Origin: an uncultured Oenococcus sp.
GTDB taxonomy: Bacteria; Bacillota; Bacilli; Lactobacillales; Lactobacillaceae
Assembly (NCBI GenBank): GCA_934229385.1
Contig: CAKQDH010000002.1
Location: 1 to 64,000, forward strand
DNA length: 64,000 nt
Direction of reading: 5' to 3'
Position 1 is the first letter of the stretch, and every line of letters begins with the position of its first letter. The notes under the pieces were generated by a model. The model was given only the letters and a program-made list of their open reading frames with translations, was not told the DNA's origin and did not search any database. This document shows positions 9,022 to 18,758 of this stretch, piece by piece. Both the position numbers and the translations under genes were made by a program.

Positions 9022-10842
9022 TTATTGTACTGTAACAGATTTTGCTAAATTCCGCGGTTGATCAACATTTAGCTTTCTCCCAATTGCAACATAATACGCA
9101 AGGAGCTGAATCGGAATAGCCTCTAAGATTGGAGCGAACTTTTCCATTTCCCCAGACATTTCAGGTAAAATCAAATTATCGCCTTCCATAGACAAGCCCT
9201 TTGTAACAATAGTGATTGTTTTTGCCCCTCTAGCCAAAGTTTCTTCTAAATTAGAACGTGTTAATCCTGCTGTTTTATTTTGTGAAACCAAGGCAATTAC
9301 TGGCGTACCCTTTTCAACCAAAGAAATGGTACCATGTTTTAATTCTCCAGAAGGAAAAGCTTCAACTAACGTATAAGTTATTTCTTTTAATTTTAATGCT
9401 GCTTCTAAAGATAAATCGGCATCAGCGCCTCTACCTATATAAAAAACACGATCTGTATTAACTAAATATCGATCGGCTATATTTTTTATTTTTGTTTTAT
9501 TATCAAGAACTGACTGCATTTTTATTGCTAACTTACTTAATTGAGTACGTAAATCTCCATTGTCTTGGTTTGATAGAGCTGAAGCAAGAATAATTTGAGT
9601 AACTATCGCTGCAGTATAAGCTTTGGTAGAAGCAACAGCAATTTCTGGTCCTGCCATAATGGGTAATGAATAATCAGCTTCACGACATAAAGTAGAATCC
9701 AAAACATTAGCTATAGTCAAACTTTTATACCCTTGATGTCTAATTAAACCTAAAGATTGTCGACTATCTGCCGTTTCCCCAGACTGGCTAAGAAAAATAA
9801 AAAATGGATTTTTCGAAAGAAGAGGCTCATCATAAGCAAATTCAGAAGCAACATGGACTTCGGTAGGAATATGAGCCCATTTTTCAAAGAAACGTCTACC
9901 TATAAGCCCTGCATGATAACTTGTACCAGCAGCAATTATATATAACCGGTCTGCTTGTTTTATTGAAGATAATATATCCTTATTAATAATTGGTTTTTTA
10001 TCAGAAAAATAATGAGAAATTAATTCACGTATAACAATTGCTTGTTCGTTAATTTCTTTAAGCATATAAAAAGGATAAATTCCTTTCTTAGTAGCAGAAG
10101 GGTCAGCGTTTATATGAAAACTCTTTTTATCTACAATTTTATTTCCATTATCATCGTATAAATCAATTTTTTTATGTGATACAATAGCTATTTCACTGTC
10201 TCTAAGATCGATAAAATCTTTTGTAATATTAAGAGCAGCTAATGCATCAGATGTTACTACCTTAGCTTGTTTAGAAAAACCAATTAAAAGAGGACTTTTT
10301 GATTTCGCAACAAAAAGAACATTAGGATTATAGGAATCAATCATTAAAAAAGCATATGTAGAATCTTTATTTAACAAACTGATCATTTTACGAAAAGCAG
10401 ATAAAGTATCTAAACCGTTTTTTACAAATTTAGCCACCAGTTGAACTGCAACTTCTGTATCTGTCTGAGATTTAAGCTCAATATCCTTCAGATATTTTTT
10501 CTTTAATTGCAAATAATTTTCAATTACCCCATTATGAACAAGATAAAAACGTTTATCTTCACTTACTTGAGGATGAGCATTTTCAATACTAGGTTTGCCA
10601 TGTGTAGCCCATCGAGTATGAGCAATTCCCAACCTACCAAATATTTTATCAGGATAACTTTGAACTTTTTCTTTTAAATTTTTAACTTTTCCTTTTGATT
10701 TAATTAAAATATTTTTTTTATTTCGAATTTCAGGAATATAAATTCCAGCTGAATCATATCCCCGATATTCTAATTTTTCCAATCCAGAAACTAAAAAAGG
10801 CAAGGCGTTATTATCGCCTATATATCCAAAAATTCCACACAT
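9022..10842 (-). CDS. glmS: Glutamine-fructose-6-phosphate aminotransferase
   Basis: 606 residues. Makes glucosamine-6-phosphate from fructose-6-phosphate and glutamine, the first step towards UDP-GlcNAc for peptidoglycan. The N-terminal class II glutaminase starts at MCGIFGYIG, so Cys2 is the nucleophile after Met removal; I chose this ATG (10840-10842) rather than an in-frame one seven codons upstream because TGGAG lies at good spacing and the Cys must be N-terminal. HTRWATHG, SGELKHG and two SIS sugar-isomerase domains follow, ending AKSVTVQ. No glmS ribozyme is seen upstream. RapZ, linked to GlmS control in some bacteria, is present only as its C-terminal half at 45.1 kb. Confidence 0.97.
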   Translation of the reverse strand: MCGIFGYIGDNNALPFLVSGLEKLEYRGYDSAGIYIPEIRNKKNILIKSKGKVKNLKEKVQSYPDKIFGRLGIAHTRWATHGKPSIENAHPQVSEDKRFYLVHNGVIENYLQLKKKYLKDIELKSQTDTEVAVQLVAKFVKNGLDTLSAFRKMISLLNKDSTYAFLMIDSYNPNVLFVAKSKSPLLIGFSKQAKVVTSDALAALNITKDFIDLRDSEIAIVSHKKIDLYDDNGNKIVDKKSFHINADPSATKKGIYPFYMLKEINEQAIVIRELISHYFSDKKPIINKDILSSIKQADRLYIIAAGTSYHAGLIGRRFFEKWAHIPTEVHVASEFAYDEPLLSKNPFFIFLSQSGETADSRQSLGLIRHQGYKSLTIANVLDSTLCREADYSLPIMAGPEIAVASTKAYTAAIVTQIILASALSNQDNGDLRTQLSKLAIKMQSVLDNKTKIKNIADRYLVNTDRVFYIGRGADADLSLEAALKLKEITYTLVEAFPSGELKHGTISLVEKGTPVIALVSQNKTAGLTRSNLEETLARGAKTITIVTKGLSMEGDNLILPEMSGEMEKFAPILEAIPIQLLAYYVAIGRKLNVDQPRNLAKSVTVQ

Positions 10843-11201
10843 AAAAAACTCCAAAAATTTCAATATTTAGTTTTAATACTCAAAATAACCCTATTTACTT
10901 TAACGCAAATGAGACAAAATTTTTAAATTTAACCGTTTTGAATAATAAACGGTATATACCAAATAAATATATATTTACTGAGTTTAGTCATAATAAAAAC
11001 CTTCTTTTTTAAAAGAAGGTTTTTATTATTAATTATTATTAATAAATCTTTAATTCGTGGATTTTAATATCGAATATATAAACAAATTCACAAAAATTTA
11101 TAGTGTCTTTTAACCAAATTCTTTATTATTTAAGCAAAATATAAATTTATTATCTTATATTTTAATTAAAAAATAGTCACTAAAAAATTTTTTATTAAAG
11201 A
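10843..11201. other. glmS upstream / rpsI downstream intergenic region
   Basis: No gene. Contains an inverted repeat, ACCGTTT (10932-10938) / AAACGGT (10947-10953), overlapped by the palindrome GGTATATACC (10951-10960), about 90-120 bp ahead of glmS, possibly an operator. It also contains the rpsI terminator. Confidence 0.5.
10992..11027 (-). terminator. Terminator of the rplM-rpsI operon
   Basis: AATAAAAACCTTCTTTT and AAAAGAAGGTTTTTATT form a long stem with T/A runs on both sides, so it can act in either direction. It lies about 175 bp beyond the rpsI stop. Confidence 0.8.
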
Positions 11202-11594
11202 TTAACGTTTACTAAATTGAGGAGCACGACGAGCTTTTTTAAGACCATATTTTTTGCGTTCTACCATTCGTGAGTCTCTTGTTAATAAACCTGCAGTTTT
11301 TAAAGATGAACGAAAATCAGGATCTACTTGTAATAAAGCACGAGAAATGCCCAATCTAATGGCACCCGCTTGTCCGGAGAATCCTCCTCCATTTACATTC
11401 ACTTTAACATCATAATTATTTTCCGTAGAAGTTGCTTTAAATGGTTGTACAACAACTGCCCTTAAATTAGCAGCTGGTATATAGTCACTAAAAGAACGAC
11501 CATTAATAGTAACTTTTTGGTTACCAGGAATTAAACGGACACGTGCAACAGAATCTTTACGACGCCCTGTCCCTATATATTGAGTATTTGCCAT
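11202..11594 (-). CDS. rpsI: Ribosomal protein S9
   Basis: 130 residues, normal length. Small-subunit protein whose basic C-terminal tail reaches the P-site tRNA; the tail here ends [11 protein letters not shown] as expected. The N-terminal [16 protein letters not shown] block is typical. It follows rplM by 22 bp and is co-transcribed with it, as in nearly all bacteria. Confidence 0.98.
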   Translation of the reverse strand: MANTQYIGTGRRKDSVARVRLIPGNQKVTINGRSFSDYIPAANLRAVVVQPFKATSTENNYDVKVNVNGGGFSGQAGAIRLGISRALLQVDPDFRSSLKTAGLLTRDSRMVERKKYGLKKARRAPQFSKR

Positions 11595-11616
11595 TTCTAA
11601 TTCTAATATCCTTCCT

Positions 11617-12063
11617 CTAAATTATACTTTTTATATCAAGTTCTTTTGGCTTCTGAGCAATCTGTGCAATTTTTTCTTTACTCGTATAAACATGAAGCTT
11701 CAAACCCTGAACACGACCCAAACTATTTTTAGGCAACATTCCCTTTACTGACAATTCGATGAGTTTCTTTGGCTTTTTTTCTCTAAGTTCGCCTGCAGTT
11801 ATAGACTTTAAGCCTCCCGGATAATCTGTGTGGTGATAATAATACTTTTTATTTGCTTTATTTCCTGTTAAAGCAACTTTATCAGCATTAATCACAATAA
11901 CATTATCACCTACATCAACAGAAGAAGAATAAATCGGCTTATTTTTTCCTCGTAACACTGTAGCTACAACACTACTTAAACGACCTAAAGCTATTCCTTC
12001 AGCGTTAACTGTATACCATTTTTTTTCTATTTGATTTTTTTTAGTTAAAAACGTATTATGCAT
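11617..12063 (-). CDS. rplM: Ribosomal protein L13
   Basis: 148 residues. An early-assembling large-subunit protein. Blocks seen: [46 protein letters not shown] and the MLPKNSLGR turn. AAAGGA precedes the ATG. It is the first gene of the rplM-rpsI operon, with its own promoter and a structured leader (12092-12137). The N-terminal [13 protein letters not shown] is close to the usual Firmicute form. Confidence 0.98.
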   Translation of the reverse strand: MHNTFLTKKNQIEKKWYTVNAEGIALGRLSSVVATVLRGKNKPIYSSSVDVGDNVIVINADKVALTGNKANKKYYYHHTDYPGGLKSITAGELREKKPKKLIELSVKGMLPKNSLGRVQGLKLHVYTSKEKIAQIAQKPKELDIKSII

Positions 12064-12091
12064 ATTTACTATCCTTTTTACTACACAATTA

Positions 12092-12137
12092 AAAGTACCA
12101 GGGCATGGAGTAAATAAGGCCGTTTCTTATTGTACCC
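12092..12137 (-). promoter_or_regulatory. Probable L13 leader (autogenous r-protein motif)
   Basis: The 5' untranslated region of rplM holds a compact G/C-containing element, read on the minus strand as GGTAC...AAACGGCC...TCCATGCCCTGGTAC, in otherwise A/T-rich DNA. Its position, size and these conserved-looking blocks fit the L13 leader of Bacilli, to which L13 binds to repress its own operon. I cannot confirm it without a covariance-model search. Confidence 0.5.
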
Positions 12138-12158
12138 GTTTATATAACTATTGGTCAA
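12129..12158 (-). promoter_or_regulatory. rplM-rpsI promoter
   Basis: TTGACC (12153-12158) and TACAAT (12129-12134), spacer 18 bp. The -35 element lies inside the last codons of the SseB-like gene, so the two transcription units overlap. Confidence 0.65.
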
Positions 12159-12642
12159 GCTTTTTACTAGAAAAACTTAATACAAAATCATTACTTACCG
12201 GATTAATAAGTACATGTGTAATATTATCTTTAAGTTTCAATATGATATCTTTAATATCCTGAGAAGGTATCGCAGCAATTTGAATATTTTTTTGGTTATT
12301 ATAATTTTTCCCACTTATTGAAAAATACCACTTGCCAAGATGATTCCAATCAGTAAATATTGGTAAATATTTAACTGTCGGATAATTATTTTGAGATAAA
12401 AGAAAAAAATTTATTTGATTTTGTTTAAAGTGACGAACCTTTATTTTAGTTGGAACTAAAAAAGTTGCATCTTTAAGAAAATTATTTATATTATCGTTAT
12501 TTAAAGTTCCACTATCCAATGATTTCTGTAAAATAGGATTTGCTACTTTCTCAGTTTTTTTTGTTTGCAACCTATAAAATTGATTTAGTCCCTTTCGGGA
12601 AGGTTGTTTTAAAAAATTTTGTCCTTGTTTATATTTACTCAT
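12148..12642 (-). CDS. SseB-like N-terminal domain protein
   Basis: 164 residues. The order of motifs fits the SseB N-terminal domain family: an N-terminal helix NPILQKSLDSG, a strand FLVPTKI, then LPIFTDWNHLGKW (family LPxFTsxxElxxW), and the C-terminal VLINPVSNDFVLS. The family is linked to serine sensitivity in E. coli and to secreted effectors elsewhere, but its biochemical role is unclear. There is no signal peptide or membrane helix, so it should be cytoplasmic. It sits between truA and rplM, where many lactic acid bacteria have no such gene. Function is unassigned. Confidence 0.65.
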   Translation of the reverse strand: MSKYKQGQNFLKQPSRKGLNQFYRLQTKKTEKVANPILQKSLDSGTLNNDNINNFLKDATFLVPTKIKVRHFKQNQINFFLLSQNNYPTVKYLPIFTDWNHLGKWYFSISGKNYNNQKNIQIAAIPSQDIKDIILKLKDNITHVLINPVSNDFVLSFSSKKLDQ

Positions 12643-12868
12643 TTTTCTCTACCTCTATGACAACTATGAAAATAACTTTAAAATTTTAAAAAAGTACTTT
12701 TTATATTTATCTCATCCATTTAAATAATTAATAAATTTAAACAATACGTAAAGAAAAGATCTTATTAGAAGTAGAAACGCTTATCTAGAAAATCCCTTTA
12801 CTTTTTCACTTCCTCTTATATAATAACGGGTTAACTTATTTTAAGATAATAAATAGCAATTTTATTAT

Positions 12869-13618
12869 TTATCCATAATCAATTTTGTCTAAATATAAAC
12901 CTGAAGCCGGAGCAGTGAAAGTTGCTAATTTTCTATTTTTGGCTTTTATAAGGTGAGGTACATCGTTAATTTTTCTTCTTTTATTGCCAATTTCTAAAAG
13001 AACACCTATCATAATTCTGATTTGATTATATAAAAATGCGTTTCCTTCAAAAACAAATAAAATTTCTTTTTTTGATGGGCACTCTCTTATTTCTGCCTTA
13101 GTTATTTTCCTAATTTTTGAATATGATTGGTCTCCAGAAGCAGCAAAAGTAGTGAAATCGTGTTCACCTAAAAAAGTTGGTAAAGCCTTTTTTATTCTGT
13201 TAATATCCAAATTCCAAAAATAATGCGCCGTATAAAAGCGTTTAAAAGGATTAATGAACTGATTTCTAGAAATACGATATAAATACCTTTTTTTATGACT
13301 ATTTTTCCGAGCATTAAAAGCCAAGTTAACTTTTTGAACTTTTTTTACAAGGATATCAGCAGGTAAATTACTATTCATACCCATAAAAATATTTTTTTCA
13401 CTAAGCCCAAAAGGAAAAATAAAATTAATAACTTGGCCATTAGCATGTACGCCAGAGTCTGTTCGGCTTGCTCCTATTACTTTAATGTTCTTCTTAGCTA
13501 GTTTAGACAAAACTTTAACTAATTCATCTTGTACAGTTCTAATTTTATAATTTTTTTGGGTCTGAAAACCTCGAAAACCATGTCCATCATATGAAATTGT
13601 AACTTTATAATTTTGCAA
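12869..13618 (-). CDS. truA: tRNA pseudouridine(38-40) synthase TruA
   Basis: 249 residues, normal length. Converts U38-U40 in the anticodon stem of many tRNAs to pseudouridine. The catalytic aspartate is in the family block GASRTDSGVHANGQVINF. YDGHGFRGFQ at the N-terminus and FLYNQIRIMIGVLLEIG near the C-terminus are also typical. In Lactobacillales truA is normally the last gene after rplQ-ecfA1-ecfA2-ecfT; those three transporter genes are missing here. Confidence 0.96.
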   Translation of the reverse strand: MQNYKVTISYDGHGFRGFQTQKNYKIRTVQDELVKVLSKLAKKNIKVIGASRTDSGVHANGQVINFIFPFGLSEKNIFMGMNSNLPADILVKKVQKVNLAFNARKNSHKKRYLYRISRNQFINPFKRFYTAHYFWNLDINRIKKALPTFLGEHDFTTFAASGDQSYSKIRKITKAEIRECPSKKEILFVFEGNAFLYNQIRIMIGVLLEIGNKRRKINDVPHLIKAKNRKLATFTAPASGLYLDKIDYG

Positions 13619-14057
13619 TTCTCCAAAAAAATTATGAAAATAAAAATTTTTATAAAAAAATTTTACTTAATTTCTTCATAATGATTTTTTAAGATTTCTC
13701 TCAAACTTATTTAATAGCTTGATCGTATCTTTTTACCAAAAAACTTTTAAAAGTAAATACTATCCTCACTTAGGGCTTAATAACTAACTTAAAGTCTAAA
13801 TAATGACATTATTACTTATGAAATTTTTTCATAAATAAATTTTTTATCTTTTTCAAATTTCCTGATATCTTCTAATATATTAAACTTAAAATACAAAAAA
13901 ATGATTAATTAAAAAGAAGGTTAATAAACCCATACCCATACAATGGTAGATAAATTAAAATAAGAAAATATCTTTAATTTTTTGCAAAAATAACTTCTTA
14001 TTTTAATTAAAAAAGTAAATAAAAAACTCTTAAACTATAACCGTTAAGAGCAAGAAA
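13619..14057. other. Gene-free gap in place of ecfA1-ecfA2-ecfT
   Basis: About 440 bp with no credible open frame, holding only the rplQ terminator (14021-14050). The energy-coupling-factor ATPase and transmembrane genes that usually sit between rplQ and truA are absent. Confidence 0.6.
14021..14050 (-). terminator. Terminator of the spc/alpha ribosomal operon
   Basis: On the minus strand CTCTTAA, a 10-nt loop, TTAAGAG, then six T. It begins only 8 bp after the rplQ stop codon and closes the long ribosomal transcript. Confidence 0.85.
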
Positions 14058-14453
14058 CTAATTTACTAATTCTATTAAGGCTAAGGGTGCAGCATCACCA
14101 CGTCTATAGCCAGTTTTATAAATGCGAGTGTAACCACCTTTTCGTTCCTTAAATCGAGGTGCCACGTCGTTAAAAAGTGTTTTTAAAGCTTTCTGTTCAA
14201 CGACTTCTTCTGCCGTCTTAGCATTACGAATTTTATTTTCATCTTCAATATCTAATATATATTTAGCTGCTAGACGACGGGATGAAAGATCACCCCGTTT
14301 CCCTAAAGTAATTAGCCTTTCAACTTGCTTACGAACCTCTTTAGCTCGTGCAGTGGTAGTTTGAGCTTTTCCTTCTAAAATTAAACTAGTAGATAAACTC
14401 CTTAATAAGCTCTTACGTTGGGAACTGTTCCTTTGCAATTTCCGATATCCCAT
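14058..14453 (-). CDS. rplQ: Ribosomal protein L17
   Basis: 131 residues. Large-subunit protein near the exit tunnel. [19 protein letters not shown] and the C-terminal [25 protein letters not shown] are family signatures. Last gene of the ribosomal cluster, 31 bp after rpoA and directly followed by a terminator. Confidence 0.98.
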   Translation of the reverse strand: MGYRKLQRNSSQRKSLLRSLSTSLILEGKAQTTTARAKEVRKQVERLITLGKRGDLSSRRLAAKYILDIEDENKIRNAKTAEEVVEQKALKTLFNDVAPRFKERKGGYTRIYKTGYRRGDAAPLALIELVN

Positions 14454-14484
14454 AATTAATCACCTCTTTTTTTAACCTATTAAA

Positions 14485-15435
14485 TTATTTAGAATTACTC
14501 TTTTCTTGTTTAAAAGATAATCCTCTTTCTGCTAATTTCTGAATTATTTCATCTAAAGATTTTCTACCTAAATTTCGAACTTCACTCATATCGCGTAAAG
14601 TACGATCAGTTAGATCTTCTACCGTATTTATACCAGCTCGTTTAAGGCAATTAAAAGAACGAACAGACAATTCTAATTCTTCAATAGGTTCCTTATTTTT
14701 TGAAACAGTTTTAACTGATTTAGGATCCACCATGGTCTCTTTTTTACCTGCTTCATTCATATTAGTAAAAATATCTAAATGATCTTTAAGTATCTTTGCG
14801 GCCAAACTCAAAGCTTTACTTGGAGAAATGGTCCCATTAGTCCAAATCTCAAAGGTTAGTTTATCAAAGTCATCTTGGTGTCCTACTCGTATTTTTTCTA
14901 CTTTATAATTAACTTTAGAAATAGGTGTATAGATAGAATCAATTGGTAAAACTCCTATACCTAAATCTAACTTGCCTTTATTTTCCTCAGCTGAATCATA
15001 TCCTCGACCTCTAATTGCGGTTAAGTTCATATGAACACTTTTACCTGCTGCCACAGTGGCAATATGAAGATCAGGATTAATAATTTCTACATCACTATCC
15101 CCTTGTATGTCACCAGCAGTTAATTCACCAGCTCCACTAAAATCAATTTCTAAATTTTTTTGTTCATCAGAATTAATTTTTAAAGCAACTTTCTTCAAAT
15201 TCAAAATAATCTGGGTGACATCTTCTTTCACGCCATCAATTGTGGTAAATTCATGAAGAACCCCATCAATTTGGACTGAATTTATTGCAGCACCTGGCAA
15301 ACTAGACAAAAGAATACGTCTTAAGGAATTTCCAATAGTTGTGCCATAGCCTCTTTCCAGAGGATTTATAACAAACTTCCCATATTTTTCAGATTCTTCA
15401 ACGGTTGAAACTGTAGGCTTTTGAAATTCAATCAT
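14485..15435 (-). CDS. rpoA: RNA polymerase alpha subunit
   Basis: 316 residues. The N-terminal domain (about 1-230) assembles the polymerase core: [29 protein letters not shown] short linker rich in Lys/Glu leads to the C-terminal domain (about 250-310), with [20 protein letters not shown], which binds UP elements and activators. The ribosome-binding site is carried in a 15-bp tandem repeat (15438-15467). Normal place between rpsK and rplQ. Confidence 0.98.
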   Translation of the reverse strand: MIEFQKPTVSTVEESEKYGKFVINPLERGYGTTIGNSLRRILLSSLPGAAINSVQIDGVLHEFTTIDGVKEDVTQIILNLKKVALKINSDEQKNLEIDFSGAGELTAGDIQGDSDVEIINPDLHIATVAAGKSVHMNLTAIRGRGYDSAEENKGKLDLGIGVLPIDSIYTPISKVNYKVEKIRVGHQDDFDKLTFEIWTNGTISPSKALSLAAKILKDHLDIFTNMNEAGKKETMVDPKSVKTVSKNKEPIEELELSVRSFNCLKRAGINTVEDLTDRTLRDMSEVRNLGRKSLDEIIQKLAERGLSFKQEKSNSK

Positions 15436-15437
15436 AT

Positions 15438-15467
15438 ATGTGTATTTCCTCTATGTGTATTTCCTCT
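15438..15467 (-). repeat. Tandem 15-bp duplication of the rpoA ribosome-binding site
   Basis: AGAGGAAATACACAT (minus strand) occurs twice head to tail immediately before the rpoA ATG. Each copy carries an AGAGGA Shine-Dalgarno core; only the copy nearer the ATG is within usable range, and the other lies 15 nt further upstream. Confidence 0.9.
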
Positions 15468-15479
15468 TCTTAATATTTT

Positions 15480-15869
15480 TTATGCACGGCGTTGTTTCGG
15501 TGGGCGAGATCCATTATGAGGTACAGGCGTTACATCAGTAATAGCTGTGACTTTAAGTCCTGCTGAAGAAACAGCCCGAATAGCAGATTCTCGACCTGGA
15601 CCTGGACCTTTAACGTTTATTGAAACATTATGCATATTTTGTTCCATAGCAGCTTTTGCAGCCTGTTGACCAGCTAATTGAGCAGCATAAGGGGTGGACT
15701 TTCTAGATCCTTTAAAACCTAAATTACCTGCAGATGACCAAGATACAGCGTTACCAACTTTATCCGTAATCATTACAATTGTATTATTAAATGTTGAATG
15801 AATATGAGCTACGCCATTATCAATATTCTTTTTCGCACGACGTTTCCGGCTACTTCTACGATTTGCCAT
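15480..15869 (-). CDS. rpsK: Ribosomal protein S11
   Basis: 129 residues. Small-subunit platform protein. [20 protein letters not shown], the [13 protein letters not shown] block and the C-terminal [17 protein letters not shown] are canonical. Lies between rpsM and rpoA in the alpha operon. Confidence 0.98.
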   Translation of the reverse strand: MANRRSSRKRRAKKNIDNGVAHIHSTFNNTIVMITDKVGNAVSWSSAGNLGFKGSRKSTPYAAQLAGQQAAKAAMEQNMHNVSINVKGPGPGRESAIRAVSSAGLKVTAITDVTPVPHNGSRPPKQRRA

Positions 15870-15911
15870 AAATTTCCCTTTCTTAAATTTAAGTTATTAA
15901 ATACTTTTTTG

Positions 15912-16283
15912 TTATTGTTTTTTTCCAGTAACTACCTTTGCTGGTCCCTTAACAGTTCTAGCATTATTTTTGGTATGCTGTCCTCTTACTGGAAGTCCCC
16001 TTCTGTGACGAATGCCTCTATAAGAAGCGATTTCTTCTAAACTACGAATATTTAATCCAGCTTCTCTATGTAAATCGCCTTCCAAAACTAAGTTCATTTT
16101 ATTAATAGCAGCACGAATTTTTTCCTCATCTTCAGGACTTAGGTCCCGGACACGAATATCTTTACTAACTTTTGCTGAAGAAATAATTTTTTTTGCAGTA
16201 GAAATACCAATTCCATATATATATGTAAGACCAATTAAAATTTTTTTATCACGAGGCAAGTCAATACCTGCAATTCGAGCCAT
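15912..16283 (-). CDS. rpsM: Ribosomal protein S13
   Basis: 123 residues. Head protein of the small subunit contacting the P-site tRNA and L5. [15 protein letters not shown] at the start, the helix-two-turn-helix core with [10 protein letters not shown], and [27 protein letters not shown] at the C-terminus are typical. GGAGGGATC precedes the ATG. Confidence 0.98.
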   Translation of the reverse strand: MARIAGIDLPRDKKILIGLTYIYGIGISTAKKIISSAKVSKDIRVRDLSPEDEEKIRAAINKMNLVLEGDLHREAGLNIRSLEEIASYRGIRHRRGLPVRGQHTKNNARTVKGPAKVVTGKKQ

Positions 16284-16374
16284 AATGATCCCTCCTTTTT
16301 AATTAATTCAACTAATAATTGAATTTAAGAATAAAAAACAAATTATTAATATTTGATATTTAATCCCTTATTTC

Positions 16375-16491
16375 TTATTTACCTTGTCTTTGTTTATGCT
16401 TAGGATTGGAGCATATTACCATTACATGGCCATGACGTTTTATAATACGACAATTATCACACATTCTCTTAACAGATGGACGTACTTTCAT
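16375..16491 (-). CDS. rpmJ: Ribosomal protein L36
   Basis: A 38-residue gene read directly from the minus strand: it starts [14 protein letters not shown] and ends KHKQRQGK. The zinc-binding pattern C-x2-C-x12-C-x4-H is intact, so this is the zinc form. GGAGGTAAC precedes the ATG. It sits between infA and rpsM as expected. Confidence 0.97.
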   Translation of the reverse strand: MKVRPSVKRMCDNCRIIKRHGHVMVICSNPKHKQRQGK

Positions 16492-16523
16492 TGTTACCTC
16501 CTTTTTCAAATTTACTAATTAAA

Positions 16524-16742
16524 TTATTTATGACGGTAGGTTATTCTGCCCTTTGTTAGATCATATGGGGACATTTCAACAGTGACACGATCGCCAACAA
16601 GAATTCTAATATAATTTTTCCTAATTTTACCCGACACTCCTGCTTGAATTTTAGCACCGTTTTGTAATTCCACAGTAAAATTAGCATTAGGTTTTGTTTC
16701 TTTAACAACACCTTCTATTTCTATTACATTGTTTCCTGCCAC
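16524..16742 (-). CDS. infA: Translation initiation factor IF-1
   Basis: 72 residues, OB-fold. Occupies the A site during initiation. [24 protein letters not shown] and the C-terminal [18 protein letters not shown] are the family pattern. GGAGG precedes the start. Conserved position between adk and rpmJ. Confidence 0.98.
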   Translation of the reverse strand: MAGNNVIEIEGVVKETKPNANFTVELQNGAKIQAGVSGKIRKNYIRILVGDRVTVEMSPYDLTKGRITYRHK

Positions 16743-16819
16743 TAATTACCTCCAAAACTCCACAATTAACCGTTAAATTTTATCATTTTCAGTTAATAAT
16801 AGCAATGATTAATTATAAC

Positions 16820-17392
16820 TTATAAAGTTGAAATTGCTTTTTTCACTTTTTTATAAACGTCGTTAATTCCTGAATCACTTAAAATTGTATACAAACTATT
16901 TTCCTCTTGATAATAGGAAACAAGAGGCATTGTATGTTGCTTTGCTATCTCTATCCTATGAGATATAGTTTTAAGGTTATCGTCTTTTCTTCCGTTATTC
17001 CTATTTAACATACGTTCGGTTACAACTTTTTCCGAGGCTTTAAGGTATATAACAGCATCAATTTTACTTCCATATTTAGATAAAAAATTATCCAATGATT
17101 TTGCTTGATCTATATTACGAGGATATCCATCTAGAATAAAACCATTAGCCTTTAATACATCATTACCCCTAAGACGTTTATTAACAATTTTATTGGTTAC
17201 CTCATCGGGTACTAAATTACCACTGGTAATAATTTTTTTAACTTTTAAACCAAGAGATGATTTTTCTGAAATTTCGTTTCTAAAAATATCTCCTGTTGAT
17301 ATATGGGGTAAACTAAAATCATTAGATAATAAATCAGCATTAGTACCTTTTCCAACTCCTGGAAGACCTAAAATTATAAGGTTTCTAGACAT
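16820..17392 (-). CDS. adk: Adenylate kinase, short-LID form
   Basis: 190 residues. Interconverts ATP + AMP and 2 ADP. P-loop GLPGVGKGT at 9-17, AMP-binding ISTGDIFR and FILDGYPRNIDQA. After RMLNRNNGR, where most Firmicute enzymes (about 215 residues) have a four-cysteine zinc LID, there is only a short turn before KTISHRIE; no cysteines are present. Short-LID enzymes are known in other bacteria, so this is probably functional. The ATG directly abuts the secY stop codon (TGAATG), implying translational coupling. Confidence 0.95.
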   Translation of the reverse strand: MSRNLIILGLPGVGKGTNADLLSNDFSLPHISTGDIFRNEISEKSSLGLKVKKIITSGNLVPDEVTNKIVNKRLRGNDVLKANGFILDGYPRNIDQAKSLDNFLSKYGSKIDAVIYLKASEKVVTERMLNRNNGRKDDNLKTISHRIEIAKQHTMPLVSYYQEENSLYTILSDSGINDVYKKVKKAISTL

Positions 17393-18739
17393 TCAAATTT
17401 TACCTTCTTTCACTTGTTTTATATAAAAAGGATGCGATTTAATTAAGCCAGTATAATTTTTCTTTTGAGTAAGGCCCTCTAGCTGTCTCATAAGGTCAAC
17501 CGAGACTCCGATAGCAATTAAAAGACTAGTTCCTGCTAAACCAATTCCAGAATTATTACTAAAGAAGCCAAAATTCTGTGCAAGTAAAGGTATAACTGCA
17601 ACTAAGGCCAAAAGAATAGATCCAGGGCCAGAAAGATGGTTTAATAGTTTACTAAAAAATTGTTTAGTATCCTCTCCTGGACGAACTCCGACAATATACG
17701 ACCCTTGTTTTTGAAGATTATCAGAAGTTTTTTCAGGATTAACTTGTACAAAAGCGTAAAAATAAGTAAATAATATTATTAAAATCCCATAAAATGCAGT
17801 ACCTTGCCAAGTTTGCAAGCTAAAAATTTCACTTACAGGTCCATACCAACTTTTATTAGACCAAGAACCTACGAAAGCTTGTAAAATAGTTTGAGGGGTA
17901 GTAATTAAAGAAGAAGCAAAAATAACCGGAATAACCCCTGACACATTAACCCTTAAAGGCAAGAAACTTTCTTCGCCATAATCTCTTTCAGAACGAGTAT
18001 ATTGAATTCTTAAACGCCTTATGGCTCCATAAAACCATGTAACAGCAGCTACAGCAATTAATAAAGCAGCAATAATAACCGCGAATCTTAGAACACCATT
18101 AAAGCCATTTCCTTCGATTATATTATCTACAAACATATGCCAAAGACTAGGTATGATTTGGACAACTATTCCTGCAAAAATGATCATTGAGACTCCATTC
18201 CCAACACCTTTATCTTGGATTTGATCACCTAACCAAACCGATAGCATAGAACCAATAGTCATTATGGCTGCAATAGCAATAAAAGAACTATAACTTGTGT
18301 TTGCCAATAATTTTACGCCTGCAGGCCTCCCTAAAGCATTTAAACCGGCCGTAATTCCTAATGATTGAACAAAAGCTAAAATAATAGTTAAATAACGAGT
18401 AACTTGGTTAGTTTTTCTTCTACCAGTTTCACCTTGTTTTGACCACTCAACCAATTTTGGCACAATATCCATTTGCAATAATTGTATAATAATTTGAGCT
18501 GTAACATATGGGCTTACTCCTAAAGCAAACACAGAATAAGATGATAACCCTCCACCAGAAAACAGATTTAATATTGACAAAAGTGAAGTTTGATCCATTA
18601 ACCTAGTTAAGGCAGATACATTTATTCCAGGAACAGTTATATATGCACCAATCCTATAGACAAATAAAATAAATAAGGTCCAATATATTCTTATACGAAT
18701 TTCTTTTTGTTTAACTGCTTTTATTATTAAATCAAACAT
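17393..18739 (-). CDS. secY: Preprotein translocase subunit SecY
   Basis: 448 residues, ten membrane helices. The protein-conducting channel of the Sec system in the plasma membrane. Plug and first-helix region YRIGAYITVPGI, FALGVSPYVTAQIIIQLLQMD, and the C5 cytoplasmic loop with GIRPGEDT-like VGVRPGEDTKQF are recognisable. Conserved position between rplO and adk. Confidence 0.98.
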   Translation of the reverse strand: MFDLIIKAVKQKEIRIRIYWTLFILFVYRIGAYITVPGINVSALTRLMDQTSLLSILNLFSGGGLSSYSVFALGVSPYVTAQIIIQLLQMDIVPKLVEWSKQGETGRRKTNQVTRYLTIILAFVQSLGITAGLNALGRPAGVKLLANTSYSSFIAIAAIMTIGSMLSVWLGDQIQDKGVGNGVSMIIFAGIVVQIIPSLWHMFVDNIIEGNGFNGVLRFAVIIAALLIAVAAVTWFYGAIRRLRIQYTRSERDYGEESFLPLRVNVSGVIPVIFASSLITTPQTILQAFVGSWSNKSWYGPVSEIFSLQTWQGTAFYGILIILFTYFYAFVQVNPEKTSDNLQKQGSYIVGVRPGEDTKQFFSKLLNHLSGPGSILLALVAVIPLLAQNFGFFSNNSGIGLAGTSLLIAIGVSVDLMRQLEGLTQKKNYTGLIKSHPFYIKQVKEGKI

Positions 18740-18758
18740 TAAAATTTTTTATATCAAA

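Noticed and set aside
10843-10990. Possible glmS ribozyme upstream of glmS
   Set aside because: No ribozyme-like conserved core or extended G/C pairing; only a short inverted repeat is present.
11050-11075. GGATTTTAATATC recurs near 56810
   Set aside because: A 13-bp A/T-rich match between two gaps; no structure or further copies were noticed, so chance is likely.
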